A stretch of DNA of 64,000 nucleotides from Okapia johnstoni (Eukaryota; Chordata; Mammalia; Artiodactyla; Giraffidae). Location of the stretch: contig JAGTYA010000026.1 in the NCBI GenBank assembly GCA_024291935.2, positions 2,033,501-2,097,500 of the forward strand. The letters are read 5' to 3'. A model generated the notes under the pieces. The model was not told the DNA's origin. It worked only from the letters and a program-made list of their open reading frames with translations, and did not search any database. Numbering within the stretch: position 1 is the first letter of the stretch; each line of letters opens with the position of its first letter. The position numbers and the translations under genes were made by a program. Below, piece by piece: positions 30,561-43,222 of this stretch.

Positions 30561-33500
30561 TGTAGGAACTGGCAGGGGGCAGCGTGGCTGGGGGCATGGG
30601 GGCAGACCATGCAGGGATCAGGAGGCTCCAGGAGGTAGGTCAGCTTTGTCCCAGGGCAACAGGAGCTGGCATCAGTCTTGTGCGGCCCCAGGGGCTTCCA
30701 TCCTGCCCATCCCAGGGGAGGCAGATGGGAGGTGGCTGCAGCCACGGAGGCTTCAGCGGGGAGAGGGAAGGGGAGAGTGGGCTGGGGCCAGGACTTGGAG
30801 GCCGCAGTGTGGACAGGAGCTGGACCAGGCGGGCCACAGGGGCCAGAGCCCTGACCCGGGTGCTTTGTGGCTCTGGGAGCTCTGCTCCATTAAAGGCAAA
30901 GGAAAGAGGCCCTATCACCATGCATTGTGAGCAAACACCTACTTCTGGACACCAGCTGAGTGTAGACCCTGCATGTCCCCGGCCCCACTGGCTGAGTGTC
31001 TTTGACCTTCCCAGCAGGGGAGCCACCTCACTGCCCGCCCCCCTCCAGGGGCAGCTCAGACTCCCCGACTTGAGGGCAGCTGCAGTCCTCGAGGCCTGAG
31101 TGGGCTCCATGGGAGGCCCTCAGCCACACCCCCAATTGTCACGTGGAATGCCCTCGTCCCACGGTCGGAATACCAGGCCCCTGGGGAATGCGGGCTCCAG
31201 TGAGCCTGGCACATTCCAGCTGTGTGTCAGTGGGAGAGACCCAGGAAAGGGAGCCAAGGCCACAGGCAGGCCACCCACCCAGCACTGAGCGCAGGGCGAA
31301 GGCACCGGCGAGGCTCATCTGGTGGGCCCAGTGCGGCTCCAGGGGCTCACCCAGCAGGCGGACCGCCTTCTGTGCCCTGTGTCTACTTCTGAGCTCCAGG
31401 CCAGCCCCTCCAGTGTCGTCCTGTGTTCTCAAATCAGACCCGTTGGGGCCACACACAGCCTGTCTTCCCCGGGGCCCCTGCAGCCCTGGGGGTCAGGACC
31501 CTGGAATCCCCACGGAGGAGGGACTGACGGCCACCCAAGGCAGCCTGGGCACCTGAGCCTCTCCCATCCAGCCGCCCTGATGCTCCACCGCCCAGGAGGC
31601 CTCCAGCGGCACCAAGGCTTTGGGAGCTGCTCGAAGCTCTTCCCTCAAGCCACCTTTGTCCATCTCAGCCTCAGGTCTTCTGGTTGAAAGGTGGTTTGTG
31701 GACGGGTGTGGGGGGGATGCATTCAACCAAAGTAGGTCACTGGGCCACAGCCTCTCTTGGATATTGTTCTTAGGACAGCAAGCCCACCGACCCCTGGGCC
31801 CCGGAGCCGGGAGGTCAGCCGCCTGCTCCGTGCTCAGCCGCCCTGGTAGCCCCAGCTGTGTGCCTGGGTACGTAGACGTGGGGTTGCCTGGCGTGTGGCG
31901 GTGAGCAGGCCCCCTCCTCTTCCCCCCACCAGTGCCCGAGACACTGTCCCCAGCACAGTCTCGTCTCTAGAGCTTCCTCAGCAGGGAGGAGAAGGAAGGG
32001 CAGCAGCAGTGACCCAAGCGGGGGCTGGGCTGGGGTGACAGGACACCACCCCGAGGCTGGTGCACACAGGAGTTCGGCCTCTGGGCGTTCTGAGCTCAGG
32101 AGGGCCAAGGGTGCCCAGGCCAGGCCCTGCCCAAGGCGTCCTCTGCACCGAGGTCTGGCTGGTGCTCCAGAGGCCGGGCTGCAGCCATGAGTGAACTCCT
32201 GGGGGGCAGGGGGACCGGCTGGGTCACGGTCCACACGGCCCGGTCTCTGCCTTGCTCTCATCCCAGTCGTCCAAACTCTGTGGTCAGCCTCTGTGAAGCC
32301 CCTGGTGCCCAGAGGCGCTGCCCCTAGCCCTGGTTCCCTCCCTCCTGGACACCGGGGCCAAGCACCCGCTCTTCTGAAGTCTGCCCTGCTGGCCAGCCGG
32401 GAGGCTCCGAGCTTCTCCTCCCCTTGCCTTTGCCAGGACCGCCATTCAGACCTAGCCCAGCACCTTCCTGCCGCGTGCCAAGGCCCGGAGGGCCTGTGGG
32501 CTGCGCACGCTACAGCTGGGAGCCAGCAGAAGGGGCCCGAGGCACCGGTTGCTTCCGACGGGGCCCGAGGGGCGTCTGACCTTTCCGGCCACGGGGCAGC
32601 AGTTGCGTGAGCATGAACAATCACCCCAGTGTGCAAGGCACAAGCAGCCTTTTCTCCGTCCCCAGGCCAGCGCGCACACTCCCAGCCTGGCTCCCCTTGA
32701 ACAAACATGTTTATTGTGGCCGTCACCGAGGGCCTCGCCTCACAGTCGGAGCCTGGGGGCCTCTCTCCCACCCACCAGGGCCCCAGGAGGGGACCCCTGC
32801 CCCTGACAGTCCCCCCGCAACCCCCCTGCCCTGCAGGCTCAGCTCTGCCGGGCCTGAGGCAGGGCGGATCCAGTGCAGCGCGCACACACACACATACACC
32901 CCAGTGGGCTGCTGGTGCTCCCGCGGGGGGCCCATGGCCACCCACAGGCAGCGGGCCAGCCCCCAGCCCCAGGAAGGTGGGGGAGGGGCCGCACCAGAGC
33001 CCACCTTCCCCTCCCAGCCTCAGTCTCCTCTTCAGTGAGACGAGTAGCATCACCCAGCCTTGGGTGTCTCCCTGACCACCCGGCGTAGCGGCGAGCACCT
33101 CCCTACCCCCAGCCTCCTCCCTCAGCTGAGGTCCTCCAGGCCAAATTTTGTTTAGTCCTCAGGCTTCAAGGGCCACTGCCCCTGGGACCCCTCCGTGGAC
33201 CAGCCCACACTCTGAACCAGGACCCCTTCATGTTCCCCCAGCTGTGGCCCTGCTTTATAGAGCTTCTGGTCTTTGCTCACACGTGTCGGGATGCCTTCTC
33301 TTCCTGAGAGCGGGGAGAGTGGGCCTCTGGCAGGTGAGGCCATCCCTCTGGCCTGGGGGGGGGGACCACGAATATGTGCACGAGAGGCTGCTTGGTCAAC
33401 ATTAGGAGAACCAACGAACGAACGAACCAGTAACGGGAGAACTGTGCGGGCGGGCGGCAAGGGAGAGCGGGCGCGTCTCCCCGATCAGGCCAGGGGCCGG

Positions 33501-34647
33501 GCCACACTGTGGGACAGGGCCTCCGAGGAGGGCCGCCCCGCTGGCCGTGTGGACTCTGCTCCAGGCAAGGGGCGGCGTGAAGGTGGGGGTGAGTGGTCAG
33601 ATGAGTGAGCTTTCTGAGCCCTGCCGGCCACTGCAGACGCAGAGGAGAGTGGGCCTGGCATCCACGGCTGCTTGGCTGAGGCAGGAGAAGGGGCTGGGGG
33701 CAGACAGGGAGGGAAGGGAGGGTCTGGAGGCCAACGTGGCGATGGGGGCAACGAGCGAGGGGGTATGGAGGCCCACTTTGGGTGGCTTGCTCAGAACCGC
33801 TAGCAGTAACACACCAGTGTGAGAAGCCCAGGAAAAGAGCTGGCCTCAGGGTGGGGGGGCTTCCTGGGGGCCCAGCCAGGTCCCTAGTGTGCTCGGTCAC
33901 GTTGTAGGGAGCTGGCAGTTCCGGGCGTTCCTGCGTGGACAGGGCGACAGTGAGCACAGGGTCCCGAGCTCCCCTTCTCAGCCGCCGGCGGTGGCCCCAC
34001 AGAGCTGCTGGCCTCTTCTGGCCTTGGTTTCCCCTCCAGAGAAATCCGCCCACCTGGCCCCATGTGCAGGGAGTTGTGATCCCAGCTCCGAGAGGGGCCG
34101 TGGATAGAGCTCTGGCTTCCCCACCGCTCGGCTGGGGCCCCTAGCAAGTGGAGTGCCGTGGAGGCCTCTCGGGTGGCCGTGGCAGGGGGGGGACCCTGGC
34201 TCACACCAGGCTCCCCAGTAAAGGCATGAAATCTGACTGCTCTGCTGCGGAGCACACCAAGGTCCTGCTGCAGAAAACAGGAGGAGGGGTGCGGAACTGA
34301 CCTCCGTAGGATGGCCACCTCCAGAAGAGCCGCTGAGACAGGGCCTGGCCCTTGGGGAGCAGGACCCTGGAGCCAAGCGTGGGGACAGGCGTACACGGAG
34401 GGAGGAGTAAAGGGGCCGCCCTGCCTCCTCCAGTCCCCACCCACCCTGGGTCTCGGCCCTCGGGGCCAGGGACACTCGATACCGTGCCTCTGTGGCTCTG
34501 ACAGGCACTCAATGCTGTGCCTCCTCCTTCCAAAGGCCACCCCTTCATGCCCATCCCTCCAAACCCTGCCAAGACCTAGCTCATCCCCGCCCCCTCCTTC
34601 CATCAAGCACACGCGTGCACGTCCGGCACCCCTGAGGGCTGAACCAT
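30561..34647. other. Long GC-rich stretch, no gene supported
   Basis: The longest frame of the window (427 codons, minus strand, 31815-33098) lies here. It is Gly/Pro/Arg/Ala-rich without a recognisable domain or repeat pattern and overlaps open frames on the plus strand, so I do not call it. A small (CGAA)n run is at about 33414-33427. 'aaacatgtttattg' near 32704 is an isolated forkhead-like site. Confidence 0.4.
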
Positions 34648-34990
34648 GAGTCCACTAGAGAGGCCGTAACAAAGTCCCACGGCCAGGGCGGCTCAGACCA
34701 CAGGGTTCACTGTCTCCAGTCTGGAGGTTGGAATCCCAGACCCAGGTGCGGGCAGGGCTGGCCCTCCTGAGGCCTCTCTCCTGGGTGTGCAGACGGCCAT
34801 CTCCTCCCCGTGTCCTTACAGGGTCGCCCCTCTGAGTGTGTCTCTGTCCCGACCTCCTCTTCTTATAAGGACACCAGTCCTATGGGGTTAGGGCCCCATC
34901 CTCATGACCTCATTTTACCTTAACCTCATCTTTAGAGGTCACAGCTCCAAACGCAGTCACATCTGAGGCAGGAGGGGGTTCATGGGATGA
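34648..34990 (-). mobile_element. MLT1-type LTR fossil (minus strand)
   Basis: 'gagaggccgtaacaaagtcc', 'gtgtccttacagggtcgccc', 'cttcttataaggacaccagt', 'cctcatgacctcattttacc' and 'ccaaacgcagtcacatctga' match an inverted MLT1/MST-like LTR across most of its length. Confidence 0.88.
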
Positions 34991-35999
34991 GCCTGCTGTT
35001 TCTTCCTTGTCTGGAAGGGGGGCAGAGGCAAGGAGGGGACCCTTGAATTTCAGCATCCCTGGGCATCTGGGGCCTGGACAGCCCAGATCCAGGGCCTGTG
35101 AGTTTGAGGAGCCTGGAAAGCCTAGGGGGGTGTGGGGGTCAGAGGGCAGTTGCCATAGTCAGAGAGCTGGGGCAGACTGGGCACCGGGCACCAGTCATCC
35201 AGAGAGGAAGCCACAGTCTTCACCGTGGTGAGCTTGCTCAGACCAACCCCAGCCCCTGCCAGGTGGCCTTCCGCAAACTCCTCATGGGACAAGCCCGGTG
35301 AGACAGGGGCCACAAGGACGCAGGTGTGGCCGGAGCAAAGGGCAGCCCCCTGCCGATCACGCAGCTGACACGTGCGTGGCTGCCTGGTGGGCTCCTGGGG
35401 CTAGCCCTGGGTGCTGTGTGCCAGCCCTGGGCCAGGTGGGGCTGGGGGGCAGGATCTGGGTGACTGCAACCCCAGACGCACAGACCCGTGGCGCAGGTGG
35501 GGAGCCAGACCTGAGCAAGTCATGCTCAGGTCACCTCGGAGGTGCTGGCCGAGGGAGGGGAGGAAGTGCTGTCCTGCCTGCCCTTCCCAGTTGGGTCTTG
35601 AGGGCCCCAGGCCAGATCTCCACATCCTGGGGCCCCCAACACCCGGAGCGGGGGGAGGAGCCGGGGGTCCCACATCCCATTAGTGAGTTCAGAAAAGTTC
35701 CGGCAGGAAGCATCTAGGCTGGGGCTTTGGAATTAAGCAGGACTCCCCAGGGGCTGGGGGGGCCCAGGAAGGGGGACGTGGGGCTGCACAGGATGGATGA
35801 GGCCTCTCGGGTCACCCGGGAGGGGCCGGAGGGAGGGCTGGGAGGGCGGCGAGGCATGAAGGGAGGAGAGGGTCAGCTCTGCCGGTCTCCGGGCGCCCAG
35901 AGCCGGGAAGGGGGCCCGACAGTCAGAGCTCTCCTAGGCGTGTCGACCTCTCCATGGGGGCAGCAGGGGCCCCTGGATGCCTGAGGCCTGCAAGGAGTT
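34991..35999. other. GC-rich unique sequence
   Basis: No gene or repeat is recognised. Confidence 0.4.
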
Positions 36000-36235
36000 A
36001 ATTGCTGGCCTCGTGGGCTGGCAAACCCTGACTCACAGGGCTGTAAAAGTCTCGTGTTTTAAAAAATCAGTATATTAGCTTAATTTTATAGATTTCAGAA
36101 GTGCTACTTGAAAATAAAACTCTCCTAATTATATTTATGATCCCAACGTGAATCCATTTGACTCCGTTCATGGCGAAGAACCTTTGTGTGAAATGCTGGG
36201 AAGCGGGCCCCTGGCCTGACTCGGCCCCACCGGCC
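36000..36235. promoter_or_regulatory. Candidate conserved noncoding element
   Basis: A sharply bounded AT-rich block holding 'tatattagcttaatttta', 'cctaattatatttatga' (about 36125-36140) and 'gtgaatccatttgactcc'. It is flanked by GC-rich DNA on both sides and not assignable to any repeat. Confidence 0.4.
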
Positions 36236-37599
36236 GTAAAGCACAGCTGGTAGGTCCACAGTGGGTGGGAAGCTCTGTGGCTCTGCGTCCACCAGAGAGG
36301 GGCGAGTGGGCCTCGGGGAGTCCGGGGGTGTGGGGGTGAGGCCCCTCTAAGCCCCGTCTCAGAGCTCACCGGAGGGCCTCGCTGTCCCCGTCGTGACCCT
36401 CAGGAGCCATTGGGGGGCTACACGGGTGGCGGGCAAAGGCTTGGCATCCCTGCCACCCATGGGAGGGAGCTTCTGGGCACGGAATGGATGCTGTGCCCTT
36501 CTCAGGGGTCAGGGGAAGACTGCATCCCCTCCAACGGCAGGGTAGGGTTGTCCTCACTGATTTGGACTTATAGTCTGGGAAACGGGAGTGGAAATGGAGA
36601 TGAGCAAAGAGATTGTCCAACAGCAGGGAGGGAGAAGAGATGCAGTGGCGGGGGGTGGTGGCAGGAGGGAGCACCCAGCTGGCAGAGGCTGGGGTCTGGG
36701 GTGGGGCCCTGCCAGCAGGCTCCCTGGCCCAGGGGGTGAGCAGCAGCATTGTCACGAGGCCAGGTTGATCAGGGAGGGCTCCCTGAGGAAGGTGATGTTT
36801 GTCCCAAGTGTGACCGAGAGGCAGAAAGATCCCCCTTTCAGGCTGAGGACCAGAGAGAGAAAACAAAGGCGGCAGGGCGTGTGTGCCCAGGTGTCCCCTG
36901 GGCTTCTGCTCACCACGCCCACCCCTGGGGGCAGAGACCCCCCAGCCCGAGCTGTGAGATGCACCTGAAGCCCAGTGGCCTCTGCCCGCCCCATCCCAGC
37001 AGGGACCCTGGGTCCCAGGGAGGGCCTGGGGCTTGGCCTGCAAAGGTCTTGTGTGGCCTCCAGGTGTGGGGGCCACCTGATTTTCCCTGGGGCCCCCGAC
37101 CAGGCCAGGAGGGCCTCTCAGCAGACCACATGCTGGGCACCAACTGCAGGGCTGCTGCGTGGGGAAGCGGTCCTCCCCTGGCCCGGCCTCTGCACGCGGC
37201 CTTCCTGCCACATGAATTCAGAGCGGGCTGCCGAGTGGGCTGGACATGGACGCCGGGCCGCGCGGTCCCTGTTGTTGCAGACACGCTGCAGGGGCCTGCG
37301 GCCGGGGACGGGGGTAGGCGAGGGGGGCAGTGGCTGTCACACAGCCAGGACGGGTGGGGTCCCCTGGTAGGAGCAGAGGCGGGTGACGGAGGACTGTCTG
37401 AGCCCCGCTGCCCACACACGGCCTTCAGCAGGGACTTCCCTGCGCCCCCATCTCCTGGGGCCAACCCCGGCCAGGCCTCCTGGAGTGACCTGAGGAGGCA
37501 CGATGGCCAGGTGCCCTTCACAGGCCCAGTGCGTAGGGACAGGCCCACGCCCTCTGGTGCGGACAGGCTGACCCAGTGCTCATGCATGAGGCGCTGCAA
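36236..37599. other. GC-rich unique sequence
   Basis: A 406-codon plus-strand frame (36749-37969) starts here, but its last part translates MIR and ART2A sequence, so it is treated as chance. Confidence 0.45.
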
Positions 37600-37725
37600 A
37601 CCCATCCCACGGATGAACCAGCCAAGGCTCCGGAAGGTGGGTGGCAAGGCCAAGGTCATCCAAGGTTGCATGGTGAGAGAAGGATTTAAACCTAGGAGGC
37701 GTTCTGGCTCCCAAAGGAGGCAGTT
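37600..37725 (-). mobile_element. MIR SINE (minus strand)
   Basis: 'acggatgaaccagccaaggc', 'ggcaaggccaaggtcatcca' and 'ggatttaaacctaggaggcg' follow the inverted MIR core. Confidence 0.7.
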
Positions 37726-37795
37726 TCTACCCTTAGCTATTTGGATTTCAAGGCCCCATCAAATATCCATTATCCTCCATACACCCCCAAAAGAG

Positions 37796-37950
37796 ATTGT
37801 TGTTGTTCAGTTGCGTCTGACTCTTTGCAACCCCATGGACCTCCAGGCTTCCCTGTCTTTCACTCTCTCCTGGAGTTTGCTCAGACTCATGTCCATTGAG
37901 TCAGTGATGCCATCCCACCATCTCATCCTCTGTCTCCCACTTCTCCTCCA
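37796..37950 (-). mobile_element. ART2A/BovB-derived SINE (minus strand)
   Basis: 'ttgttgttcagttgcgtctg', 'ctttgcaaccccatggac' and 'ctcagactcatgtccattg' mark the inverted ART2A/BovB tail. It is truncated after 'cccacttctcc'. Confidence 0.95.
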
Positions 37951-38969
37951 AAGAGATGGGGTGACATAAAATGGTGAACTTTTTAATTATGTGGGAAAAG
38001 GACATTTTAAAATACAACTGTTCTGTAATTAAATACCACCTCTTAATTCTAGAAAGTCTGAGGAGATCATCTCAGACCAGAGGAAGGAGTCTTGCATTTT
38101 CTGGCGGGATCTTCGTCCCCCAGGTCACCCACCAGCCGAGCCCCTGGAGCCCCTGGAAAGCAGGGAGTCCCAGAAACGTTCGGGGAGCAAGTGCTCTGAG
38201 AACCACAGGCTCCATCAGCACTGTCCCCTCAGATGGTTAATATTGGCCCAGTTGACCTGGTCCAAGGGCACAGGGGTCGGGGGACAGGGCTGTCGGGAGC
38301 CGTCCTGGGAATGTGACTTGGAGGAGGGTCCTGACAGAGGTCAGCTCTGTGCACCAGAACCAGAGGCCTCCCAGATGTGGAATCTGGCCACGGAGCCTGA
38401 GGGCACCATGCAAAGCCCCCGGGCACCCGGGGCCCGCCTCTGCCGCGCCCCCGAGGAGCGGGGAGGGAGTTGGAGAGCAGCGCCCAGCGGCGCTGGTGGG
38501 GCTCTGGTTGGCCTTCAGACCATAAGAAGCTCCAGGACTCACTCCTCTCTTCGGTGAGATGGGCCCCTCTCTGGGGGAGGGCATCTGGGAGTGCCCCCGA
38601 GGGTGGCTGGAGCAAGCTGGGGCACAGGAGCAAGTGCGCTGCGGCCGACCCATCTGGACGGGGCGGGGAAGCTTCCACGGACTCAGTGAAGTTGCCTCCG
38701 TATTGTGGGTTTGACAACTCCCATCTACGTCACTTATTCTGGTTTCAAATACACTTAGAGAAGGAGCTGGAGTCTATTTAAAGGAGAAACATTAGGTAAA
38801 CGGTGGTCCAGGTGTTCAAAGGTACAGCATCAGAGACAGATGCGGTGAGGGACTGGCGTGGCCCTGCCCAGGGAACGGCACACGCCGACTTTGAAGGACC
38901 CCCCACCCCCCCGCCACTGGCCCTGAACCTGGCTGGACGGCCCCAGGGGCAGGACACTGCACATGGGGT
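37951..38969. other. Mixed unique sequence with AT-rich spots
   Basis: AT-rich spots at 37975-38060 ('ttaattatgtggg', 'ctgtaattaaatacc') and 38690-38800 ('cgtattgtgggtttg', 'ctacgtcacttattc', a CRE-like TACGTCA) could be regulatory. Nothing is coding. Confidence 0.35.
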
Positions 38970-39470
38970 GCTGTGTTAGTCTCTTCTGTCTGCTGTGACA
39001 AGTGACCAAACTGTGGTGGCTTGAAGCAACATGAATTCGTCACCTTACTGTCCTGGAGGTGTGAACAGCCTCGCCGGACAAGGCGTGGGCAGGCTGGGCC
39101 CCTCTCTGTGCGCTCTGGGAGGATCCACTCCTGGCCTCCTGCAGTTTCTGGAGGCACCCGCTCTCCCTGTCCCTGGCCCCCTGCTCCGTCTGCACAGGCG
39201 GCCAGGCCAGCAGAGTCCTCCTGGTGCGTGCCTTCCCTTGGAGCCTCTGCTCAGGGTCGCATCTCATTCGCTGCCTCTGCCTCTCCAGCCTCCTCCCCCT
39301 GCGATCTCACTGGGTCCACTGGGATAACCCCAGGGTGTCCCACCTCAAGGTCACCTGCTTAGCAACCCTCATTTGACCTGCAAACTCCGTTCCCCACTGC
39401 TGGGTCACCAGACGCAGGCCTGGATTCCAAGGGTGGGACGTGCTCATCTTTGGGAGCCTTGATTCTCCCC
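38970..39470 (-). mobile_element. MLT1-type LTR fossil (minus strand)
   Basis: 'gtgttagtctcttctgtctg', 'ctgtgacaagtgaccaaact', 'gtggtggcttgaagcaacat' and 'actgtcctggaggtg' are the inverted MLT1 3' end. The 5' part is poorly preserved. Confidence 0.75.
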
Positions 39471-41914
39471 ACGTGCCCTAGGTGGGGTGTGGTCCCTGAG
39501 TCTCCCTGCACCCGTCACTGGCCAGCTCTGACTGCATGGTCTTAGACAGGAGTGAAGGTCCCTCAGGGGGCTACAGATCAGGGCATGGGAAGGTGGGTCT
39601 CAGAGGCAGGATGGGTCCCTGTGAACTCAGACGGATGGGGGTGGACCTTCCCCCAGCCTTCCCAGCTTGCCCGCCTCCAGCCCCAGGCTTGACCTCCCTC
39701 GGGGGCCTCTGTGTTCCTCCCTGTAGCCCCCCTCTTACTGATGAAGCCTTCCAGAACATTCCACCACCACTTGCCTGTTACTGTGAGTGCAGCCACCAGG
39801 CTATAGCACATGCTGGTCTTCTCAACGGGTCGCCAGCTATGGGAACATGGAGAACTGGGACCAGGAGCCTCTTCCAGGACCCTCGACCTTCTCAAGAGGA
39901 CCCATCCCTTCCCTTCTCCCAGCTGAGCCCCTCTCTGGCTCCTGGGTGGGGCAGGGCAGTTGCTGCCTGCAGGAGCCCCCAGAATCCCCCAGGAGCACGC
40001 ATACTACCCCAGCCCAGAGCCGCCGCTCCTGGCCATATCGTAACCCCTAGAACCCCTGGCTCTGGAGTCTGTCTGAGCCAACTGCTGCAGGACACTGCCG
40101 GGCACTGCAACATCATCAGATTCTTCTACATTAAAAGGTGAAAAAAAAAGAGAGAAATAAGTCCTGAAAAGCAAAGCAGGTTTTTTCGCCCTGGCCTGCT
40201 CTTGAGGCCAGCAGGGATTCTGCACAGAATGGCTGAGCTCTCTCCCACACCCGGCAGTGGGTGGCTTGGACCCCAGGCCATGCTGGCAGGAAGCGGCCCC
40301 CACAAGCAGGACGGAAGAGTTCAGGGTGGAGCTGTCTGCTGCCCATGGGAGGGGGCTGCTGGCCCTGGGCTCTGACGGTTCCCCCGCGGAACTGAGTCCA
40401 GCATGTCCATTTACAGCCCATCCTGGGGCCCACGGCCACCTGGCCGCACCCCACGCTGCAGCAGGGCCCTCTCTCTGGACAGTCGTCTGTCTGCCCAGCT
40501 GCGCCGCCTCACTGGGAGGATCTGTTTGAATGCTGGTCCAGGGGGCCCCGGCCCCCTGCTGCCCTTTCTTGGGGGCAGTTTGCACTTTGCAGCTGAATCA
40601 ATCAGAGGCCGAGATGCCATGTGGGGGAGTGTTTACTGATTTGGCTCTTCTGGGGCTGCGGACGCTCTGTGTTTGTCCAGGCTCTGTCCTGCCTGGTCCC
40701 CAGGAGATTTGCAAACAAGGGCCCCGGGATGGAGGGCGGCCTCCCCTCCCCCGAGTGCTCCGCGACCTGAGGGGCCCGCTGCAGTGCCAAGGGGCCGGCG
40801 GGGGCCTCCTGCCCAGCTGTGGCTGCGGAGGAAACACGGGCCCAGCCAAGCCAGGTGACGGCCGGGGGGCCTGAGGGAACGGGCGCAGGAAGCCCAGCGC
40901 CTCCAGGCCTCCAGGTTCAGGCAGGGAGGCGACTGGGGAGACAGGGCGGCAGCCACGGGAGGTCCACCATTGCGGGCAGTGGTAGGGGCTCAGGGGTGGC
41001 TGCTTCTCAGCTCCAGGAGCTTGTCCTCTGCCCACACCCGAGCTGGCTTCTCGGGTTTTCAGTGAGTTCTTTATTGAGGCCACGGACCAGGCAAGCCTTC
41101 GATACGTGCTGGCAGGAGACAGGCCCCTATCCGTGGTGGGAAGACCCAGGCTCTGATGCTCTTAACAGTCACCTGGGGACAACTGGTGTGACCCGGACAC
41201 CCCCACCAAGGGAATGAGAGACACCCAAGCCACGGTCCCTGTTCCCACGAGAGCTGCGTCTGCCCTGGCCTCCCTGTCCCTGTGGGGACTGGTTTTGTTG
41301 TGGGGGGTCTCCTAGCCCCAGGACCCAGTGCTACTCAAGTGGGGGGATGCCTGGGGTTCAATGGGGCATCTTTCCTCCCTCCCTCTGGGGCGTTATTCTG
41401 GCCTCTTCCCCTCCAGGGCCTGGCCCAGATGACAGAGAAAGGGCCTCCCACCCTCTGACCGGCTGAACTCAGGTCTTTGCCCAACACTCGGGGCCCAGGC
41501 CTGCTGTCGCTTGGCCCTGACTCCCCCTAGCCTCCCGATATTGGTTCCTAGAGGCGGAGCATGAGCAGGGAGAGGGCCCCCCTGGAGGAGAGCAGCCCCG
41601 CCCACCCCTCTGCCCACCTCTCTGAGTGTGCACAGCTGGGCCCCAGGGCTCTGCCCGTGGCGCCCAAGGGGGTGGCAGAGTGGGAGCACTGCCATGCCCA
41701 CCCAAAGGCCCTTCCCTGATGCCCAGTGGGGCGTGCCGGGCACACTCAGGCCACAGGCCAGATGCAAGGCTCATCTTCCCAGTGGCCTGGATGCGTGCAC
41801 CCACCCACATATGCGTATACATGTGTATATAGCTCACACACTCTTCTGTGAAGGACTCCATCCACTCTAATGAATTCTACTCTGTTTAAAGTAATTTTAT
41901 TATTGTTTTGTTAA
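39471..41914. other. GC-rich unique sequence, no gene supported
   Basis: No exon is recognised. Small spots: 'gctgaatcaatcagaggcc' near 40590 and an AT-rich end at 41815-41914. Confidence 0.4.
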
Positions 41915-42120
41915 TCAGTTCAGTTCAGTCGCTCAGTTGTGTCCAACTCTTTGCCACCTCATGAACTGCAGCACGTCAGGCCTCTCTGTCCATCACCAAC
42001 TTCCAGAGCCTACTCAAACTCATGTCCACCACGTTGGTGATGCCATCCAACCATCTCATCCTCCGGCGTCCCCTTCTCCTCGCACCTTCAATCTTTCCTG
42101 GAATCGGGGTCTTTTCCGAT
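41915..42120 (-). mobile_element. ART2A/BovB-derived SINE (minus strand)
   Basis: 'cagttcagtcgctcagttgt', 'gccatccaaccatctcatcc' and 'aatctttcctggaatcgggg' mark the inverted element. A plus-strand copy follows about 140 bp later. Confidence 0.95.
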
Positions 42121-42261
42121 TTTGTTGATAATTACTCTTAAACAACTGGGTCATTTTTATAATTGCTTATAGCAAATATATAAATTAGCGTGAGTAAAAT
42201 ATATGATACAATTATCATCATTATTTTAGCTACTTTTAAAAATTATTATGACCTGTGGCTC
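42121..42261. other. AT-rich spacer between inverted SINEs
   Basis: A TAAT/TATA-rich spacer ('gcaaatatataaattagcg', 'attatcatcattattttag'). No repeat family is recognised. Confidence 0.4.
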
Positions 42262-42408
42262 AGATACAAGATGGTTAGATAGCATCACCGACTACATGGA
42301 CATGAATCTGAGCAAACTGTGGGAGATAGTGAAGGACAGGGAAGCCTGGCATGCTGCAGCCCATGGGGTTTCAGAGTCAGACACAACTTGAGCAATTAAA
42401 CCACAACC
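42262..42408 (+). mobile_element. ART2A/BovB-derived SINE (plus strand)
   Basis: 'atagcatcaccgactacatg', 'aatctgagcaaactgtggga', 'gatagtgaaggacaggga' and 'agtcagacacaacttgagc' follow the sense ART2A/BovB 3' end. Confidence 0.93.
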
Positions 42409-42814
42409 AATAGTTCAGATACTCTGCTCTGGTCCATCTGTTCCCCGTCAGTGTACCTGCTCCCTGGGACCCTGCTGGTTAGCCAGGTGGGAACATGGTT
42501 GAGAATGTCTCGTTGAAGTTCACGGACCAGGTGGGTGGGTGTGCACGGACATGGATTTCAGGTTTCCATGACAACTTAGCTGGCAACTTGGGGAAGGCTC
42601 GGCTGAGGTGTGTTGGGGTCAAGCAGTTAATGAGACTAGGAAGAGTGTGGTATGAGACTCGCACGACCTCTGGTCTCAGAAGTGCCTTGAGCTCTCTCGC
42701 TGCCTGGAAGGAAAAGCCTAGAAGTTCTGCTTGTGCTCAGAGTGTGGAGGGAGGTGTAGGTGGCCCACTGGGTGCACAGCAGGGCTTTTTAGGTGAAGAC
42801 TGTGTGTCTGGGTT
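42409..42814. other. Unique sequence
   Basis: Nothing is recognised. Confidence 0.35.
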
Positions 42815-43222
42815 ATTGCTGTTCAGTCGCTAAGTCGTGTCTGGCTGTTTGTGACCCCATAGATTGCAACACACCAGGCTTCCCTGTCCTTCACTATCTC
42901 CCTGAGTTTGCTCAAACTCCTGTCCATTGAGACGGTGATGCCATCCAACCATCTCATCCCATGTCGTCACCCGCTTCTCCTCCCGCCCTCAGTCTTTCCC
43001 AGCATCAGGGTCTTTTCCAATGAGTCGGTTCTTCGCATCAGGTGGCCAAAGTATTGGAGCTTCAGCTTCAGCATCAGTCTTTCCAGTGACAATTCAGGGT
43101 TGATTTCTTTTAGGATTAGCTGGTTTGATCTCCTTATAGTCCAAGGGACTCTCAAGAGTCTTCTCCAGACCGCAGTTAGAAAGCATCAGTTCTTGGGCGC
43201 TGAGCCTACCTTATGGTCCAGT
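42815..43222 (-). mobile_element. BovB LINE 3' fragment (minus strand)
   Basis: This is longer than a standard ART2A. After the SINE-like part it continues into the inverted BovB reading frame ('tcggttcttcgcatcaggtg', 'cagcttcagcatcagtc', 'gattagctggtttgatctcc'). On the minus strand 42967-43155 is an open remnant of the BovB C-terminal region with the typical FGHLMRR...SLEKTLMLG motif. It is 5'-truncated and inactive. Confidence 0.93.

Noticed and set aside
31815..33098. 427-codon minus-strand open frame
   Set aside because: GC-rich low-complexity translation without a recognisable domain, overlapping open frames on the plus strand, and no start or splice context. Long frames are expected by chance where stop codons are rare.
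36749..37969. 406-codon plus-strand open frame
   Set aside because: Its last part translates inverted MIR (37600-37725) and ART2A (37796-37950) sequence, so the frame runs through transposons and is not a gene.
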